Source: Trichomonas tenax (taxonomy: Eukaryota; Parabasalia; Trichomonadida; Trichomonadidae). Taken from it: a DNA stretch of 36,026 bases. The stretch lies in the NCBI GenBank assembly GCA_023091735.1, contig JALKBU010000514.1, positions 1-36,026 of the forward strand. Reading direction: 5' to 3'. The translations under genes and the position numbers were made by a program. The notes below the pieces were generated by a model. It had not been told where the DNA came from. It saw only the letters and a program-made list of their open reading frames with translations, and made no database searches. Positions 1-8,935 of the stretch are shown piece by piece. The number at the start of each line of letters is the position of its first letter. Positions within the stretch are counted from its first letter, which is position 1.

Positions 1-176
1 TTAGAATATCAAAATTAATGGAGAATAAGCTTACTAACGAGAAAACATGATTCAAAGCTTAGATGAAGCTTAACCATAATAATGGATTTAAATAGAAAAA
101 GAAAAATATCAAAGAAATTATCTATATATTATTTATCTATATTATTATTGTATTTTCCTGGAACTTTTTGTCTTAA

Positions 177-690
177 CTTTTAGCATGTCACTGTAGTTTC
201 ACTTTTTCAAATATATATTCGGTAAAATTCGAAGGTTTTATCACAAAAAGTCAAATTTTAAAAAATGTTGGCCTCCTTAATGGCCAACTCCGCTGTATAC
301 TGATTAACTATGATAGCGAGCGCGATGAAGTTATGTATCAGGAATATGAAGAAATCGACAGCCCCATCGCTATTGTTGGTTTGACTCACAAAGGAACTGT
401 TTATCAACCAGTCTCTGTGAATCGCGGTGATGGAATGATTAGAAATATGAAAAGAAACACTTACTGAAGATATAATTTATAATACAACATATAGAGATAT
501 AGTCACAGTTCGTTCCAGTATTATATTAATACAACTTTACGAAAATAAAACCATGGACTCAATCAAATATCAAGATTTCAGAGCATTATTCATTTGTGAT
601 TCGTTGTATTTGTACTCAGGCGTTTATGGCATAGATCCAAAGAATATAATAATTACAAATTCTTGAAATGTCAATTTTAAGTTCATCACA
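177..690 (+). pseudogene. Surface membrane protein relic, 5' part
   Basis: An open frame without an early ATG runs from 177 to a TGA at 465-467. The neighbouring frame (+1) then stays open from about 451 to a TGA at 664-666, and is open again up to 690. The two frames read as one continuous protein-like sequence after one frameshift near 440-462 (for example EEIDSPIAIVGLTHKG in the first part and DFRALFICDSLYLYSGVYG in the second). The frameshift, the stop and the missing 5' end mark it as decayed. The likely continuation is the transmembrane segment at 1190-1684, with the inserted element 691-1189 between them. I do not recognise the domain; a secreted or surface ectodomain is inferred only from the downstream membrane anchor. 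Confidence 0.45.
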
Positions 691-1189
691 GAAAAATTAT
701 AGCACAAATTGAATACTTTACAAAAAATTGTTAAAAATAAAACTTTTAAATTACTCTTGTCATTTGATGTGCAGCTTGAACCATGAACGCGTTGGGCGCA
801 TATGTAGTTCTCATTTTTCTTGCCAAACTATTCATGTATGCATCAAAATTTTCGGTTTTAGTGCAATCTGGTAAATTTTTAACTTTTAGATAATTTCTGA
901 TTGCGCTTCGAAGATCTTTGAGATGACAGTAAGATGTCTTACAATGAGTTCTCCGATATAACTCCAAAAATATCATGATTTTTTCAGTAGTGCTTGGAAA
1001 TGGCTCCTCAGGAGGATTCATGGACTGAAGAGATCGTTCATATGTTTTCATGTACGAATCATATGTTCTTGCAGATGAATTGGGAACTTGTTTTCGAGAA
1101 ATGGGCATTCATTTATTTTAAAAAATTAAATGTAAATCTTTGAAAAGTTGTTTATTTTTTGTAAAGTATTCAATTTGTTCTAATTTTTC
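691..1189. mobile_element. Small element with terminal inverted repeats carrying a recombinase fragment
   Basis: The left end at 691-728 and the reverse complement of the right end at 1154-1189 match over about 36 bases with one 2-nt gap and one mismatch; 24-25 bases in the core are identical (ACAAATTGAATACTTTACAA and following A residues). Similarity stops abruptly at both outer edges. The interior carries the recombinase-like ORF 746-1108 on the minus strand. No target-site duplication is obvious. The element lies between two halves of a decayed membrane-protein gene, which suggests insertion. It is about 0.5 kb, too short to be autonomous, so it is probably an internally deleted derivative of a larger element. 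Confidence 0.6.
746..1108 (-). pseudogene. Tyrosine recombinase N-terminal (core-binding) domain fragment
   Basis: The 120-residue product starts at an ATG (MPISRKQVPNSS) and resembles the SAM-like, helical core-binding domain of tyrosine recombinases (phage-integrase family). A 'SSARTYDSYMKTYERSL' helix comes first, followed by P-containing spacers, a helix ending FLELYRR, the segment HLKDLRSAIRNYLK and a final helix with MRTTYAPNAFMV. The catalytic domain with its R-H-R-Y residues is absent: the frame stops at 746 just inside the left inverted repeat. It therefore cannot be an active recombinase alone. It probably supplied, or mimics, the DNA-binding part of the recombinase of a larger element. 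Family assignment rests on pattern only; a BspA or viral origin is not supported. Confidence 0.5.
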
Positions 1190-1684
1190 CGAGACTCTAA
1201 AAAATGACTCAAGAATTCCAAATTATTGACAAATAAAACATACCCAAGTAACTTTTCCGGAAAGATCAACGAATTGCTGCCAGGATATTTCGAGTTTAAG
1301 CTCGTAAACCAATCTGCTTCAGCCTATGAAAGCAGTCATTACGAATTACGTCTTGATTGGACTTGCTCAATTTCAGCAAGATCAACATATGCTAGTATAT
1401 ATTCGGACTTTGATGTCGCCACAAAATCAAAAGTTTATAATTATAAAGATACATTTTACGCGCTATCCGACAATGACAGTGGCGCGATTCAAAAGGAACT
1501 CACCATCTATGGATTAACACCAAATATGTGGATACTTGTCATAATTGTTATTGTTGTTTGTTTCTTGCTCTTTGCTATCGGTCTTTCTTCATTGCTCTAC
1601 TACTGCTCAGTCCGCTCACGCAAAAAGTTCAGAAACACAGAACATGAATCAATTATCTCGGATACTGCTGAAACAACTCCATAA
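1190..1684 (+). pseudogene. Surface membrane protein relic, 3' part with transmembrane anchor
   Basis: The frame is open from 1208 to the stop at 1682-1684 but has no ATG near its beginning; a TTG at 1226 is the only start-like codon. The sequence encodes an extracellular-type segment followed by one strong hydrophobic stretch (MWILVIIVIVVCFLLFAIGL, then SSLLYYC) and a short basic, Ser/Thr-rich tail (RSRKKFRN...). This is the usual C-terminus of a trichomonad type I surface protein. Missing start and position directly beyond the inverted-repeat element suggest it is the 3' half of the relic at 177-690. A small separate gene with an unseen start is possible but less likely. Confidence 0.5.
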
Positions 1685-2041
1685 GTTTAACTTCAGAATA
1701 ATTACTCATAAAATAAACATCAAATATTATGTATTGGTTTTTCTTTATTTGCTTTGATATTTTTACCTTCTACAATTTGTTCGTTATTCGATAGATGCGG
1801 AAGTTTATATAATTATGATTTTGATGAAATGAAGGAATTTGTTGAAATTGAAATCAAATTCTTTAACTTCAACTCGTTTGAATTTACTAATTCAAACACT
1901 TTATTCCGAGTAGCGATTAATATCAGCACCTTTAAATGCATTTTATTCAAGTTAAAGTTTGATTGAAGTTGTTGAATTAAATAAAAGAATCTCAATATTC
2001 AGAAATTGCTGTCTATTTCATTCCCATTCTTATATCTAACA
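1685..2041. other. Intergenic, AT-rich
   Basis: No convincing gene is seen. Short ORFs at 1754-1966 (+) and 1813-1995 (-) overlap each other in low-complexity A/T-rich sequence and have no recognisable domain. Confidence 0.4.
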
Positions 2042-2116
2042 ATGGCATTGATAACCTTAACTCTACTGATATTGATCCTCCAATGTGTAAAGGAACTATC
2101 GTCATTTAAAGATTGA
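2042..2116 (+). pseudogene. Detached signal-peptide-like mini-ORF
   Basis: ATG at 2042 opens a 24-codon ORF (MALITLTLLILILQCV... ending at TGA 2114-2116) that reads like a signal peptide. It lies 88 nt upstream of the truncated leucine-rich-repeat ORF but in no continuous frame with it. A competing reading in another frame (ISNNGIDNLNSTDIDPP) is also open here, so the signal-peptide reading is uncertain. Confidence 0.25.
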
Positions 2117-2203
2117 TTGGGTTTAAAACAGCAATTTTTTGAAAAGGGGAAAAATGCTTATAAGTGATCACTTCACAACCTTGGAATCACATCACAAGTA
2201 ACG

Positions 2204-2959
2204 ATGATTGATGTTAGTTCATTTGAAGGCTGCTCAAGTCTACAATCTTTCGATGCTTCGAAACTTACAACAATAAATGATTACGCATTTAAGAACTGTT
2301 ATGCTTTGATTATTACCAACATTAATAAAATCAAAACTATTGTAATAGAAGCATTTTATGGTTGCAATTCATTAATAACGTTTGATTTTAGTGCTTGTAA
2401 TTATGTTGAAAGAGCGGGATTCAAACTTTCTGCTTTAGATGGATTACTCAATTTAATAACAATTACAACAATAGACAATGAATGTTTTAGTCAAACGAAT
2501 ATAAAATCTCTTTATATCAAAGGATCGACACTTAGAGCCAATTCCTTTTCAAATTGCCAACTTCTCACTAAAACTGAATTTGTTAGTTCTCGAGTAGAAT
2601 TTTCTGCATTTTCTAACAGTTTAAACATTACCCAAATTATTTTCGATCAAAACACGGTGTTTATTTATGATGCGTTTAGTAATATTCGTGTATATTTCTA
2701 TTTTCAAGGTAATTCTCCAATAGCAAATGATAATACGTGCGCAAATATTAAGCGAATGGCATATTCAGTTTTTGTTAACAAAGAATATCAATATGAGAGT
2801 CTCTGTGATCAAAGACCGAGTCGCATTGGATCTAGCAAATGTCCTCTATATATGCCTTTTGTTTATAGAGATAGATTCCAAATATCATGCAAACAAAATT
2901 ATGTTCCTAGTAATAATAGAAAATCGGTGCATTATTTCATCGTATTATTTGCCCGATAA
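2204..2959 (+). pseudogene. BspA-like leucine-rich repeat protein, 5'-truncated
   Basis: The 251-residue ORF contains BspA/TpLRR-type (LRR_5) repeats spaced about 22-24 residues: SFEGCSSLQSFDAS, AFKNCYALIITNI, AFYGCNSLITFDFS, CFSQTNIKSLYIKG, SFSNCQLLTKTEF and AFSNSLNITQIIF. The frame is open a little upstream of the ATG (from about 2172), with no signal peptide in frame. After the repeats come Cys-containing residues (ANDNTCANIK, CDQRPSRIGSSKCPL) and an abrupt end without the transmembrane anchor usual for the surface forms. BspA-like proteins are a very large trichomonad family implicated in surface adhesion. Here only about six repeats remain and the frame ends 12 nt before a MITE-like element, so I read it as a truncated copy. 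A small functional intracellular LRR protein cannot be excluded. Confidence 0.6.
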
Positions 2960-2971
2960 AAACTTTTTTAT

Positions 2972-3211
2972 GGGTCCGCTCTGACCAAATTAAAGTTCTC
3001 AAAATATTCTATTAAATAATCGTTTCCCCCAGAAAAGTTTCACAGCTCTTCTCCAAATATAGATTTATAACATATTGTTTAACTTAAAATATGACTATAG
3101 CTATAGTAATGAAGGATATCTGTAGTTTCAAAATTCTTGAATTTTTAGGCTTATGTGAATGAAAACAATATCTATATACAACGATACAGGAAGTTTGGTC
3201 AGAACAGACCC
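2972..3211. repeat. MITE-like element, copy 1 (both ends present)
   Basis: The left end GGGTCCGCTCTGACCAAA (2972-2989) and the reverse complement of the right end at 3194-3211 (GGGTCTGTTCTGACCAAA) match at 16 of 18 positions. The element is 240 bp, AT-rich and without coding capacity. A diverged copy of its first ~200 bp recurs at 30670-30873. A TA dinucleotide flanks both sides if the element is taken to begin one base earlier, but a target-site duplication is not certain. It sits between the convergent 3' ends of the BspA relic and the exportin gene. Confidence 0.65.
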
Positions 3212-3243
3212 TAAATATATATCTAATAAATAAACTTTATTCT

Positions 3244-6087
3244 CTATGGTTGATAGTGTTTCTTGATCGTGAGCTTTGCAAGCATTGGCAACAACTCGAG
3301 TTCCTCAGCCTTGATTGCAGACTTCTCTTCTGAATCCGCAAGGCTCTCGATCTGTGATCTGATCGAATCGAGCTTGAACTCTCTCTTGAAGAGCTTCTTG
3401 TCCGACATGTTTGCTGACTTAATGGAGACAAGGAGTTCTCTAAGAACGCCTTTGAACTCTTCGACGTTACCAATAACTTGTCTCAATTTTGGTGAAACTT
3501 CATTTCTAACATCTGTGAACTGAACATTCTCTGTTAAAACCGCGGCAACTTCGTTATCGAACTCTCTCATGTTGTAATTGACGAGCATAGCAATCTTATA
3601 GAATGCGAGGATGGTCTTTGCGAGCGAATCAAAGACCTGGAGGTGATATGTGTCTGAAATAGCTGTGAACAAAGCTCTAATGATTTGTTCTCTTCTTGCC
3701 ATAACAAGCTTTGCGTTCTCTGTGCTGCAAATCTGGAAAACTCTTCTCAACAACTTGCAAGCTTCCTTGCCGATTGATGCTCTGGCATCGATGATGCAGC
3801 TTGATGCGAGATCAACCAAATTTTCGATTTCATCGTCTCTGACATTCCAGAAGCGGAAGAACTGCAAAACTGGAGTAACTTTTTCAATTCCCCACTGATT
3901 CAAGAACGGCTTAACATAAATCTCTCTGACTTCGCCAGCGAATCTTTCGACTGGATCGAACTGCCTTCTGATGTCGTTGCAAGCGTACAACGCGGACTCT
4001 GGCATCGATGTTGAGTTCAAAAGGATCTCCATAAGCATGTTCATAGCTTCACCAGCATCTGTGATTTCGAACTGCTTGAAGATCATGATGATTGTCGCTG
4101 TCGACTGCATGAAGAAGTATGTATCGTGCATGTCTCTGGCGCGCTCGACGAGGCCGAGGAGTGGAACGAATATCTCGTTCAGCTTCGGTTTGACTCCTGG
4201 TAGATCCATTTCAGCGAGTTGTGCAATAAGTTTGAGACCGCGTGAAATCGACTCTTCATCACTCGTTGAAACTTGAGAAATTGCGGCATTGAACAAAACG
4301 TCATAGATTTCATTGCGAGCTTCCTCATCTGGGACGGACTTAGAAATCCTTGCAATACCGCAGAATATTCTCAAAGCATTCTCTTCAGCGAGACCAGCGC
4401 TGGAATTTGCTTCTGCCAAAATAATGCGGAAGAGTGGTGTTCCATCGCTGTCGTTGATCTTCCAGAAGACGTGAGGAGACCTACTTGCGGAGTACATGAA
4501 TGCGGCAGCTGTCGACTTAGCGAGGCCTTCATCCTGTGAAGTGAAGTTGCTCGCCAACAAGTGAACGAATGTCTGCATCAAAATCTCCAAGTTTGCGAGA
4601 CTTCTAGTAGAGTGGCTCAAGTAGTACAACAATGAGCAAGAGAATTCTGCAGACTGAGAGCTCTGGTTGTATTCGATAAGTGCAGGGAGTGTCGTCTCGA
4701 GAAGCTGCTGCTCTTGTGAAGCGTTAATGACTGTGTTGAGGACACCGAGAGCGTAGCACATCTTTGAAGACATTTGTGATTGATGAGAAATGAACTCGAA
4801 GACTCCTTCAGATCTCAACGAGCAGATTGCGACCCAGGATGCTTGTGCACTCATGTTCTTGATGGAGCCACCTGATATTGCTGTTTCGAGGGAATCAAAG
4901 AATGCAGGAACCATCTGATCGATGAGTTCATCATCGAAAACAGCAGCGACAGGAGTCAATGAGTCGAAAACATTCTTTGATCTGTGTGCTTTGATCAATC
5001 TCATTAAAATGTCACGCCAGAGGTTCCAATATGGCTCAACACAGTTGTCTGGAAGTGGCTGGCTGAGAAGTCCTGAATAAATCAAATGAACGATAGAAAA
5101 GTTTGGCTGGCGAATGGAATCTTCATAAACGCACATATCTTCGATCATTCTTGTATAGTGTTCAAGATATCTAAGGATGAACTCGTATATTTCATCTGTT
5201 AGTTGGAGATGCGAGATTTCTACTTCTCTTAGTTCCTGAAGATCTTCCTTGAAGAGCTCTTCAAGTTGTTCATCTGTGAATTCGCAGAAATATCTCATGA
5301 AGTAAACAATGATTTCCTGATAATTCTCCGAGAAAATCTGATCTGCATCATTTCTGATGAGAAGAATGTTCGATATTGTCTTGATAGCGATTTCACTGAG
5401 CTTTGGATCGAGAATCAAATCTGTGAAGAATGTGTGGAGCGAAAATGTGCCAAATATTCTCTCTATTGGTGCTGTGAGGCATAAAGAACGTAAAAGAACT
5501 AAAACTGGGCCTTTCATGACCTGCGGATCGTAATTTGAAAGTGATCCATTGAGAATATCGAAGAATTGCTCCATGTAATTGTTTGATAATTGATTTAGCT
5601 CGTTTCTTCTCATTGTCGTTAAATTATCACTTTCGCTTATCAATTCCAAGATCTTAGAGATGACGTTGAAGCTCTTAATGCAGTGATCAACGCTGTCTGC
5701 ACAGCGCTGGATATAATAATCCATACATTGAGGCCATTCGTGTGGCCAGTCCTTCAGTGCCATCTCTGCGATGGCCTCAACAAGGTAATCGAGAATAATT
5801 TGTTCACCTTGATAGTTATCGAATTTAATGCTGAATGTTTCTTTAAAGTAAGTGCGAGACTCGACAGAGTACCTCAACCAGTTCTGAACAACGCATATCT
5901 TTGCTCTAGGAAGTATTTGGGCTAAAATAAACTTGTCGTCGTCCTGATTTCTCAAAATCTCGCAAATCTGTGACAAACAGTTCTGTGAATCACTCCAGTT
6001 GTATAAAAATTCTGCTGCTGATTGGGCTTCTTTGGGGTTTTTCATTGCATTGAGGGCTCCCAGCACGTTTTCGAGCGGGAAATCCAT
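3244..6087 (-). CDS. Exportin (karyopherin-beta, XPO1/XPO5-like)
   Basis: The 947-residue, all-helical protein has the importin-beta N-terminal plus exportin-1-like layout. An N-terminal HEAT pair (residues 1-60) is followed by the diagnostic segment LKDWPHEWP (residues 111-119), equivalent to the 'EWP-x-x-WP' signature of exportins, and then by a helix resembling the 'ILKLLSE...' region of CRM1. HEAT-like repeats continue to the end. Such proteins carry cargo with RanGTP from nucleus to cytoplasm. It is somewhat shorter than CRM1 (about 1,070 residues), and I cannot separate XPO1 from XPO5 by eye. The ATG at 6085-6087 is supported by an Initiator 13 nt upstream. Codon use is rich in C-ending codons, suggesting fair expression. 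The stop is TAG. Confidence 0.75.
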   Translation of the reverse strand: MDFPLENVLGALNAMKNPKEAQSAAEFLYNWSDSQNCLSQICEILRNQDDDKFILAQILPRAKICVVQNWLRYSVESRTYFKETFSIKFDNYQGEQIILDYLVEAIAEMALKDWPHEWPQCMDYYIQRCADSVDHCIKSFNVISKILELISESDNLTTMRRNELNQLSNNYMEQFFDILNGSLSNYDPQVMKGPVLVLLRSLCLTAPIERIFGTFSLHTFFTDLILDPKLSEIAIKTISNILLIRNDADQIFSENYQEIIVYFMRYFCEFTDEQLEELFKEDLQELREVEISHLQLTDEIYEFILRYLEHYTRMIEDMCVYEDSIRQPNFSIVHLIYSGLLSQPLPDNCVEPYWNLWRDILMRLIKAHRSKNVFDSLTPVAAVFDDELIDQMVPAFFDSLETAISGGSIKNMSAQASWVAICSLRSEGVFEFISHQSQMSSKMCYALGVLNTVINASQEQQLLETTLPALIEYNQSSQSAEFSCSLLYYLSHSTRSLANLEILMQTFVHLLASNFTSQDEGLAKSTAAAFMYSASRSPHVFWKINDSDGTPLFRIILAEANSSAGLAEENALRIFCGIARISKSVPDEEARNEIYDVLFNAAISQVSTSDEESISRGLKLIAQLAEMDLPGVKPKLNEIFVPLLGLVERARDMHDTYFFMQSTATIIMIFKQFEITDAGEAMNMLMEILLNSTSMPESALYACNDIRRQFDPVERFAGEVREIYVKPFLNQWGIEKVTPVLQFFRFWNVRDDEIENLVDLASSCIIDARASIGKEACKLLRRVFQICSTENAKLVMARREQIIRALFTAISDTYHLQVFDSLAKTILAFYKIAMLVNYNMREFDNEVAAVLTENVQFTDVRNEVSPKLRQVIGNVEEFKGVLRELLVSIKSANMSDKKLFKREFKLDSIRSQIESLADSEEKSAIKAEELELLPMLAKLTIKKHYQP

Positions 6088-6093
6088 CTTTTA

Positions 6094-6102
6094 GAGCAAT
6101 GA
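6094..6102 (-). promoter_or_regulatory. Initiator (Inr) of the exportin gene
   Basis: Read on the minus strand the sequence is TCATTGCTC, one mismatch from the trichomonad Inr consensus TCA+1-Y-T-W-Y-T-C. The +1 A at 6100 gives a 5' leader of 13 nt, typical for these organisms. Confidence 0.6.
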
Positions 6103-6551
6103 TTTTGTCTCCAAAATTTTTGCGATTTTTGCTTCAAAAATATAATCAACATATCATATTTCTCGGTAAATTTTAAATCTTAATGACATTTTTTCAAAAT
6201 TGATTTGCAACAATCATAGTAGAATCATGTAACATATATGATTAATCATTTTTCATATATTTCCCCTATTTCCCAAATTTTTAGCCATTGGATCTTAAAA
6301 AAATATTTTTGGATTTTAAATTTTCAAAATATTTTTATCATCTCATAACACTATAAAGGCTGTCTCATGCTGAAGCTGTTTATTTACTATATTGAAAAAA
6401 TATAATAATATTTTTAAATATTGTGATTTTTATATAATACAAACAAAATGTTCATTAGATCTAACATGATACTAGCATTCCTTCTGTTAAAAGATTGTGA
6501 TGGAAAATTTGATTTTGAATTTTTGCGATTTTGATAAAGTACAAACAAATT
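6103..6551. other. Intergenic, AT-rich
   Basis: About 450 nt between the exportin promoter and the 3' end of the coiled-coil gene. I see A/T runs and no open frame or repeat that I can support. Confidence 0.4.
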
Positions 6552-7217
6552 TTATTTGATGGATTTGATTGTCTCTATTTCCTCTTCAGCTATAGCGATG
6601 CATTTCTGAATAGATAAAACTTTTTCGCGAAGTGATTCATTGTGACTTCTTAACGATATAATTTGAGGTGCATCTGTCTCTACTTTCTCTTCATGGACAA
6701 TTAATGGATCATCAAAGACTTTGAATAATTCTTTCATCTGTTCATTTAATTGACGCTGCTTTTCGAAAAGATCTGATCTTTGGCGCATTGTAGCTTCCAA
6801 ATCTGTGACTTCTTGCTGTCTTCTTTCGATGTGATGCTGAATTTCGTTCAATTGTTTCTTAAGTTGTTCATTTTCGGCTTCGATTTCTTGTGTTTCTGTT
6901 TTGAGTTGATTAAGACGCTGTTCTTGAACAATTAATTTCTGTAAAGCTTGAACTTCTGTCGGAGCTGTTTCTTTTTCTGCTGTAATATCGATTAATGCGC
7001 GATCAATAAAGCATCCGAAGACAGTATCTGATGCGGCAATCTTCTCTAACATCTCAACAAATACTTTAATTCTTTCTTCGCTTCCTCTTTTAGAGTTTCT
7101 CGCTCTTTCTCGAAGATTTCTTTCCAGCCACAGCTCTAACTCTATATGCGACACTTTATCTTTCGGCGTCGTTTTGTCTTTAAATAGAGCTTTGTAGCCA
7201 GTTTCTCGCGATTGCAT
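6552..7217 (-). CDS. Coiled-coil protein, TSNAXIP1-N-like
   Basis: The 221-residue protein has an N-terminal helical domain (about residues 25-75: IELELWLERNLRERARNSKRGSEERIKVFVEMLEKI...FGCFIDRALIDI). This resembles the N-terminal domain of translin-associated factor X-interacting protein 1, a conserved ciliary or microtubule-linked module in which a helix with 'E-x-x-L...R' precedes an 'eERi-x-V-F/Y' helix. Residues 85-221 are a long coiled coil rich in E, Q, K and L heptads. A flagellar or cytoskeletal role is inferred. The TSNAXIP1 relation is pattern-based and moderate. The start is supported by a perfect Inr 22 nt upstream; it is divergent from the gene at 7471. Confidence 0.6.
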   Translation of the reverse strand: MQSRETGYKALFKDKTTPKDKVSHIELELWLERNLRERARNSKRGSEERIKVFVEMLEKIAASDTVFGCFIDRALIDITAEKETAPTEVQALQKLIVQEQRLNQLKTETQEIEAENEQLKKQLNEIQHHIERRQQEVTDLEATMRQRSDLFEKQRQLNEQMKELFKVFDDPLIVHEEKVETDAPQIISLRSHNESLREKVLSIQKCIAIAEEEIETIKSIK

Positions 7218-7232
7218 TTTTTATAACGTTTT

Positions 7233-7241
7233 GAAAAGTGA
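7233..7241 (-). promoter_or_regulatory. Initiator (Inr) of the coiled-coil gene
   Basis: The minus strand reads TCACTTTTC, an exact match to the trichomonad consensus TCAYTWYTC. The +1 A at 7239 gives a 22-nt leader to the ATG at 7217. Confidence 0.65.
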
Positions 7242-7470
7242 CAAAATATAAAATTACGTGTCAAAATATATAAAATTGTCATGTAATGCATTTTACTTGT
7301 CTGAAATTTTAGATTCGCTGTGTAAATTATTTATGTGGCAAATGGATAATTTATGACAAGTAAAGATGTTTATGTGGCAGGATAGTAAATTTTTTGTAAA
7401 ATTTTGGGGATTATTTTGAATTCAATTTTTCTGATATTTATTTTGCATCAAAGTTAATTAAAAATTTAAA

Positions 7471-8784
7471 ATGCAGGAATATAAACCTGCTGAGACAAGA
7501 ACTCCACTCGGCAGCGCTGTTGTTTCTGCTATTGAGGCTCCTCAGATTGGTCTGTCGAGAACTACTTTTTATTTGGATACTTATATTAGATCAATTGAAT
7601 ATTCACTCAATGATGGAGCATCGGAACTTGATACAATACTACGTGACTTCTACGCAACAATTCTTGAAACTACTCTTGAAATGCTCAAAGTACTGGACGA
7701 CCCGTCAATATTAATTATGTTAATACGTGCATTTCTAGTTAATACTGCATGCCTAGAGTATTCAATGTTGATTATAAACAAAATTATCGAGATATTTCCA
7801 CACCATTGTTCTGTTTTACTCGAAGAATATAATTTAGATCGATGGCATGAACTAATGACTCACGAGAACATTTTAATTGTTCAAAGATGTCGTGAGCTGA
7901 TTGCTACACTATCAATGAATTCTCCAAAAGAGTGTTTTCGGTATTTTGAATTTTTCATTCCCTACGGAAGACAATTAACGCCTGCCGATGTCAAGTACAT
8001 GAAGTCTATTGTTGAATTTCTTCCAGATCTACCAGAAAACAACATTCAAGATTTATGGATTTTTCTGATATTCCCCATTGATGATTATTCCGATACCAGT
8101 GTCAAGTCTGAGAAATTTGATATACTTGCGTGGTTATTATTGCACCGTTTTCAACCAATAATAGATTTATATTGTAATAATTTCAATTTTCACTGTGAAC
8201 AAGTCGTCCATCTACTATATAGTGAGTTTGAAATGGATGTTTCAGCAGGGTATAATGTTCTTAACTCAGCATTATTCGTTCTGCCACAAGAATTGATATT
8301 GAATCCTGCATTTGTTTGCCTTCCACGTGTACAAGTCAATTTAGAGAAAGCTAGACCAAAGCTATGTAGAGAAATCCTCATTTTCTTGTCACATTACTTA
8401 GAAAGAGCTCCAGAGATTATACCAAACTTTTTTGGTGCTGATGCTTTAGTTCGTGATATTGAAAAGCAAATGTTTGTGACACAGTTTTCCACCAGTGAAG
8501 CGGCTTGTATATTGATGTCACGAATCGTTCAAATCATTGCACTAGATTTGCTGGAGCAATTGCCAATATTTCATATTGCAAATAAATTTATCTCAGTTTG
8601 TGATGCAGAACGAGTCTCATTCACTGAATATGTTCTGGATGGAATCATTTCAATAATAATGAAAGTTCCACTTGAGGACTTCAAGGCAAATGTTGATATT
8701 GAACCCCTTCAGTCCTTATTCGGTGAATCAGAAACAATTGACGCTCTGCTTTCAGAAATTTTACCATTATTTGAAGAACAATGA
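7471..8784 (+). CDS. Hypothetical helical-repeat (ARM/HEAT-like) protein
   Basis: The 437-residue protein is predominantly alpha-helical with repeated hydrophobic helix pairs (for example ILIMLIRAFLVNTACLEYSMLIINKIIEIFPHH and ILIFLSHYLERAPEIIPNFFG). This is the look of an armadillo/HEAT solenoid. The first 25 residues (EYKPAETRTPLGSAVVSAIE) look unstructured. There is no signal peptide or membrane segment and I recognise no catalytic motif. The N-terminus has a weak TCAAA sequence about 20 nt upstream, not a good Inr. It ends with TGA, which matters because it shows TGA is a real stop in this genome. It is divergent from the coiled-coil gene, with 253 nt between the two starts. Function is unknown; a scaffold is the general expectation for this fold. 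Confidence 0.65.
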   Translation: MQEYKPAETRTPLGSAVVSAIEAPQIGLSRTTFYLDTYIRSIEYSLNDGASELDTILRDFYATILETTLEMLKVLDDPSILIMLIRAFLVNTACLEYSMLIINKIIEIFPHHCSVLLEEYNLDRWHELMTHENILIVQRCRELIATLSMNSPKECFRYFEFFIPYGRQLTPADVKYMKSIVEFLPDLPENNIQDLWIFLIFPIDDYSDTSVKSEKFDILAWLLLHRFQPIIDLYCNNFNFHCEQVVHLLYSEFEMDVSAGYNVLNSALFVLPQELILNPAFVCLPRVQVNLEKARPKLCREILIFLSHYLERAPEIIPNFFGADALVRDIEKQMFVTQFSTSEAACILMSRIVQIIALDLLEQLPIFHIANKFISVCDAERVSFTEYVLDGIISIIMKVPLEDFKANVDIEPLQSLFGESETIDALLSEILPLFEEQ

Positions 8785-8935
8785 ATACATTTCTAAGTTA
8801 TTACATGGTTCTTGTGAATGGAATCATTTTTCTGCTTGGAGGTTTATATTATGCGAGAATTATTTGCTGATTATCCTAATAAAAAAATCAGATGCATGAT
8901 GTCTGTATGTTGGAAATATAATGGATAGATAATAT

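Noticed and set aside
1754..1995. Overlapping opposite-strand ORFs of 60-70 residues
   Set aside because: Low-complexity AT-rich sequence open in both directions; no domain.
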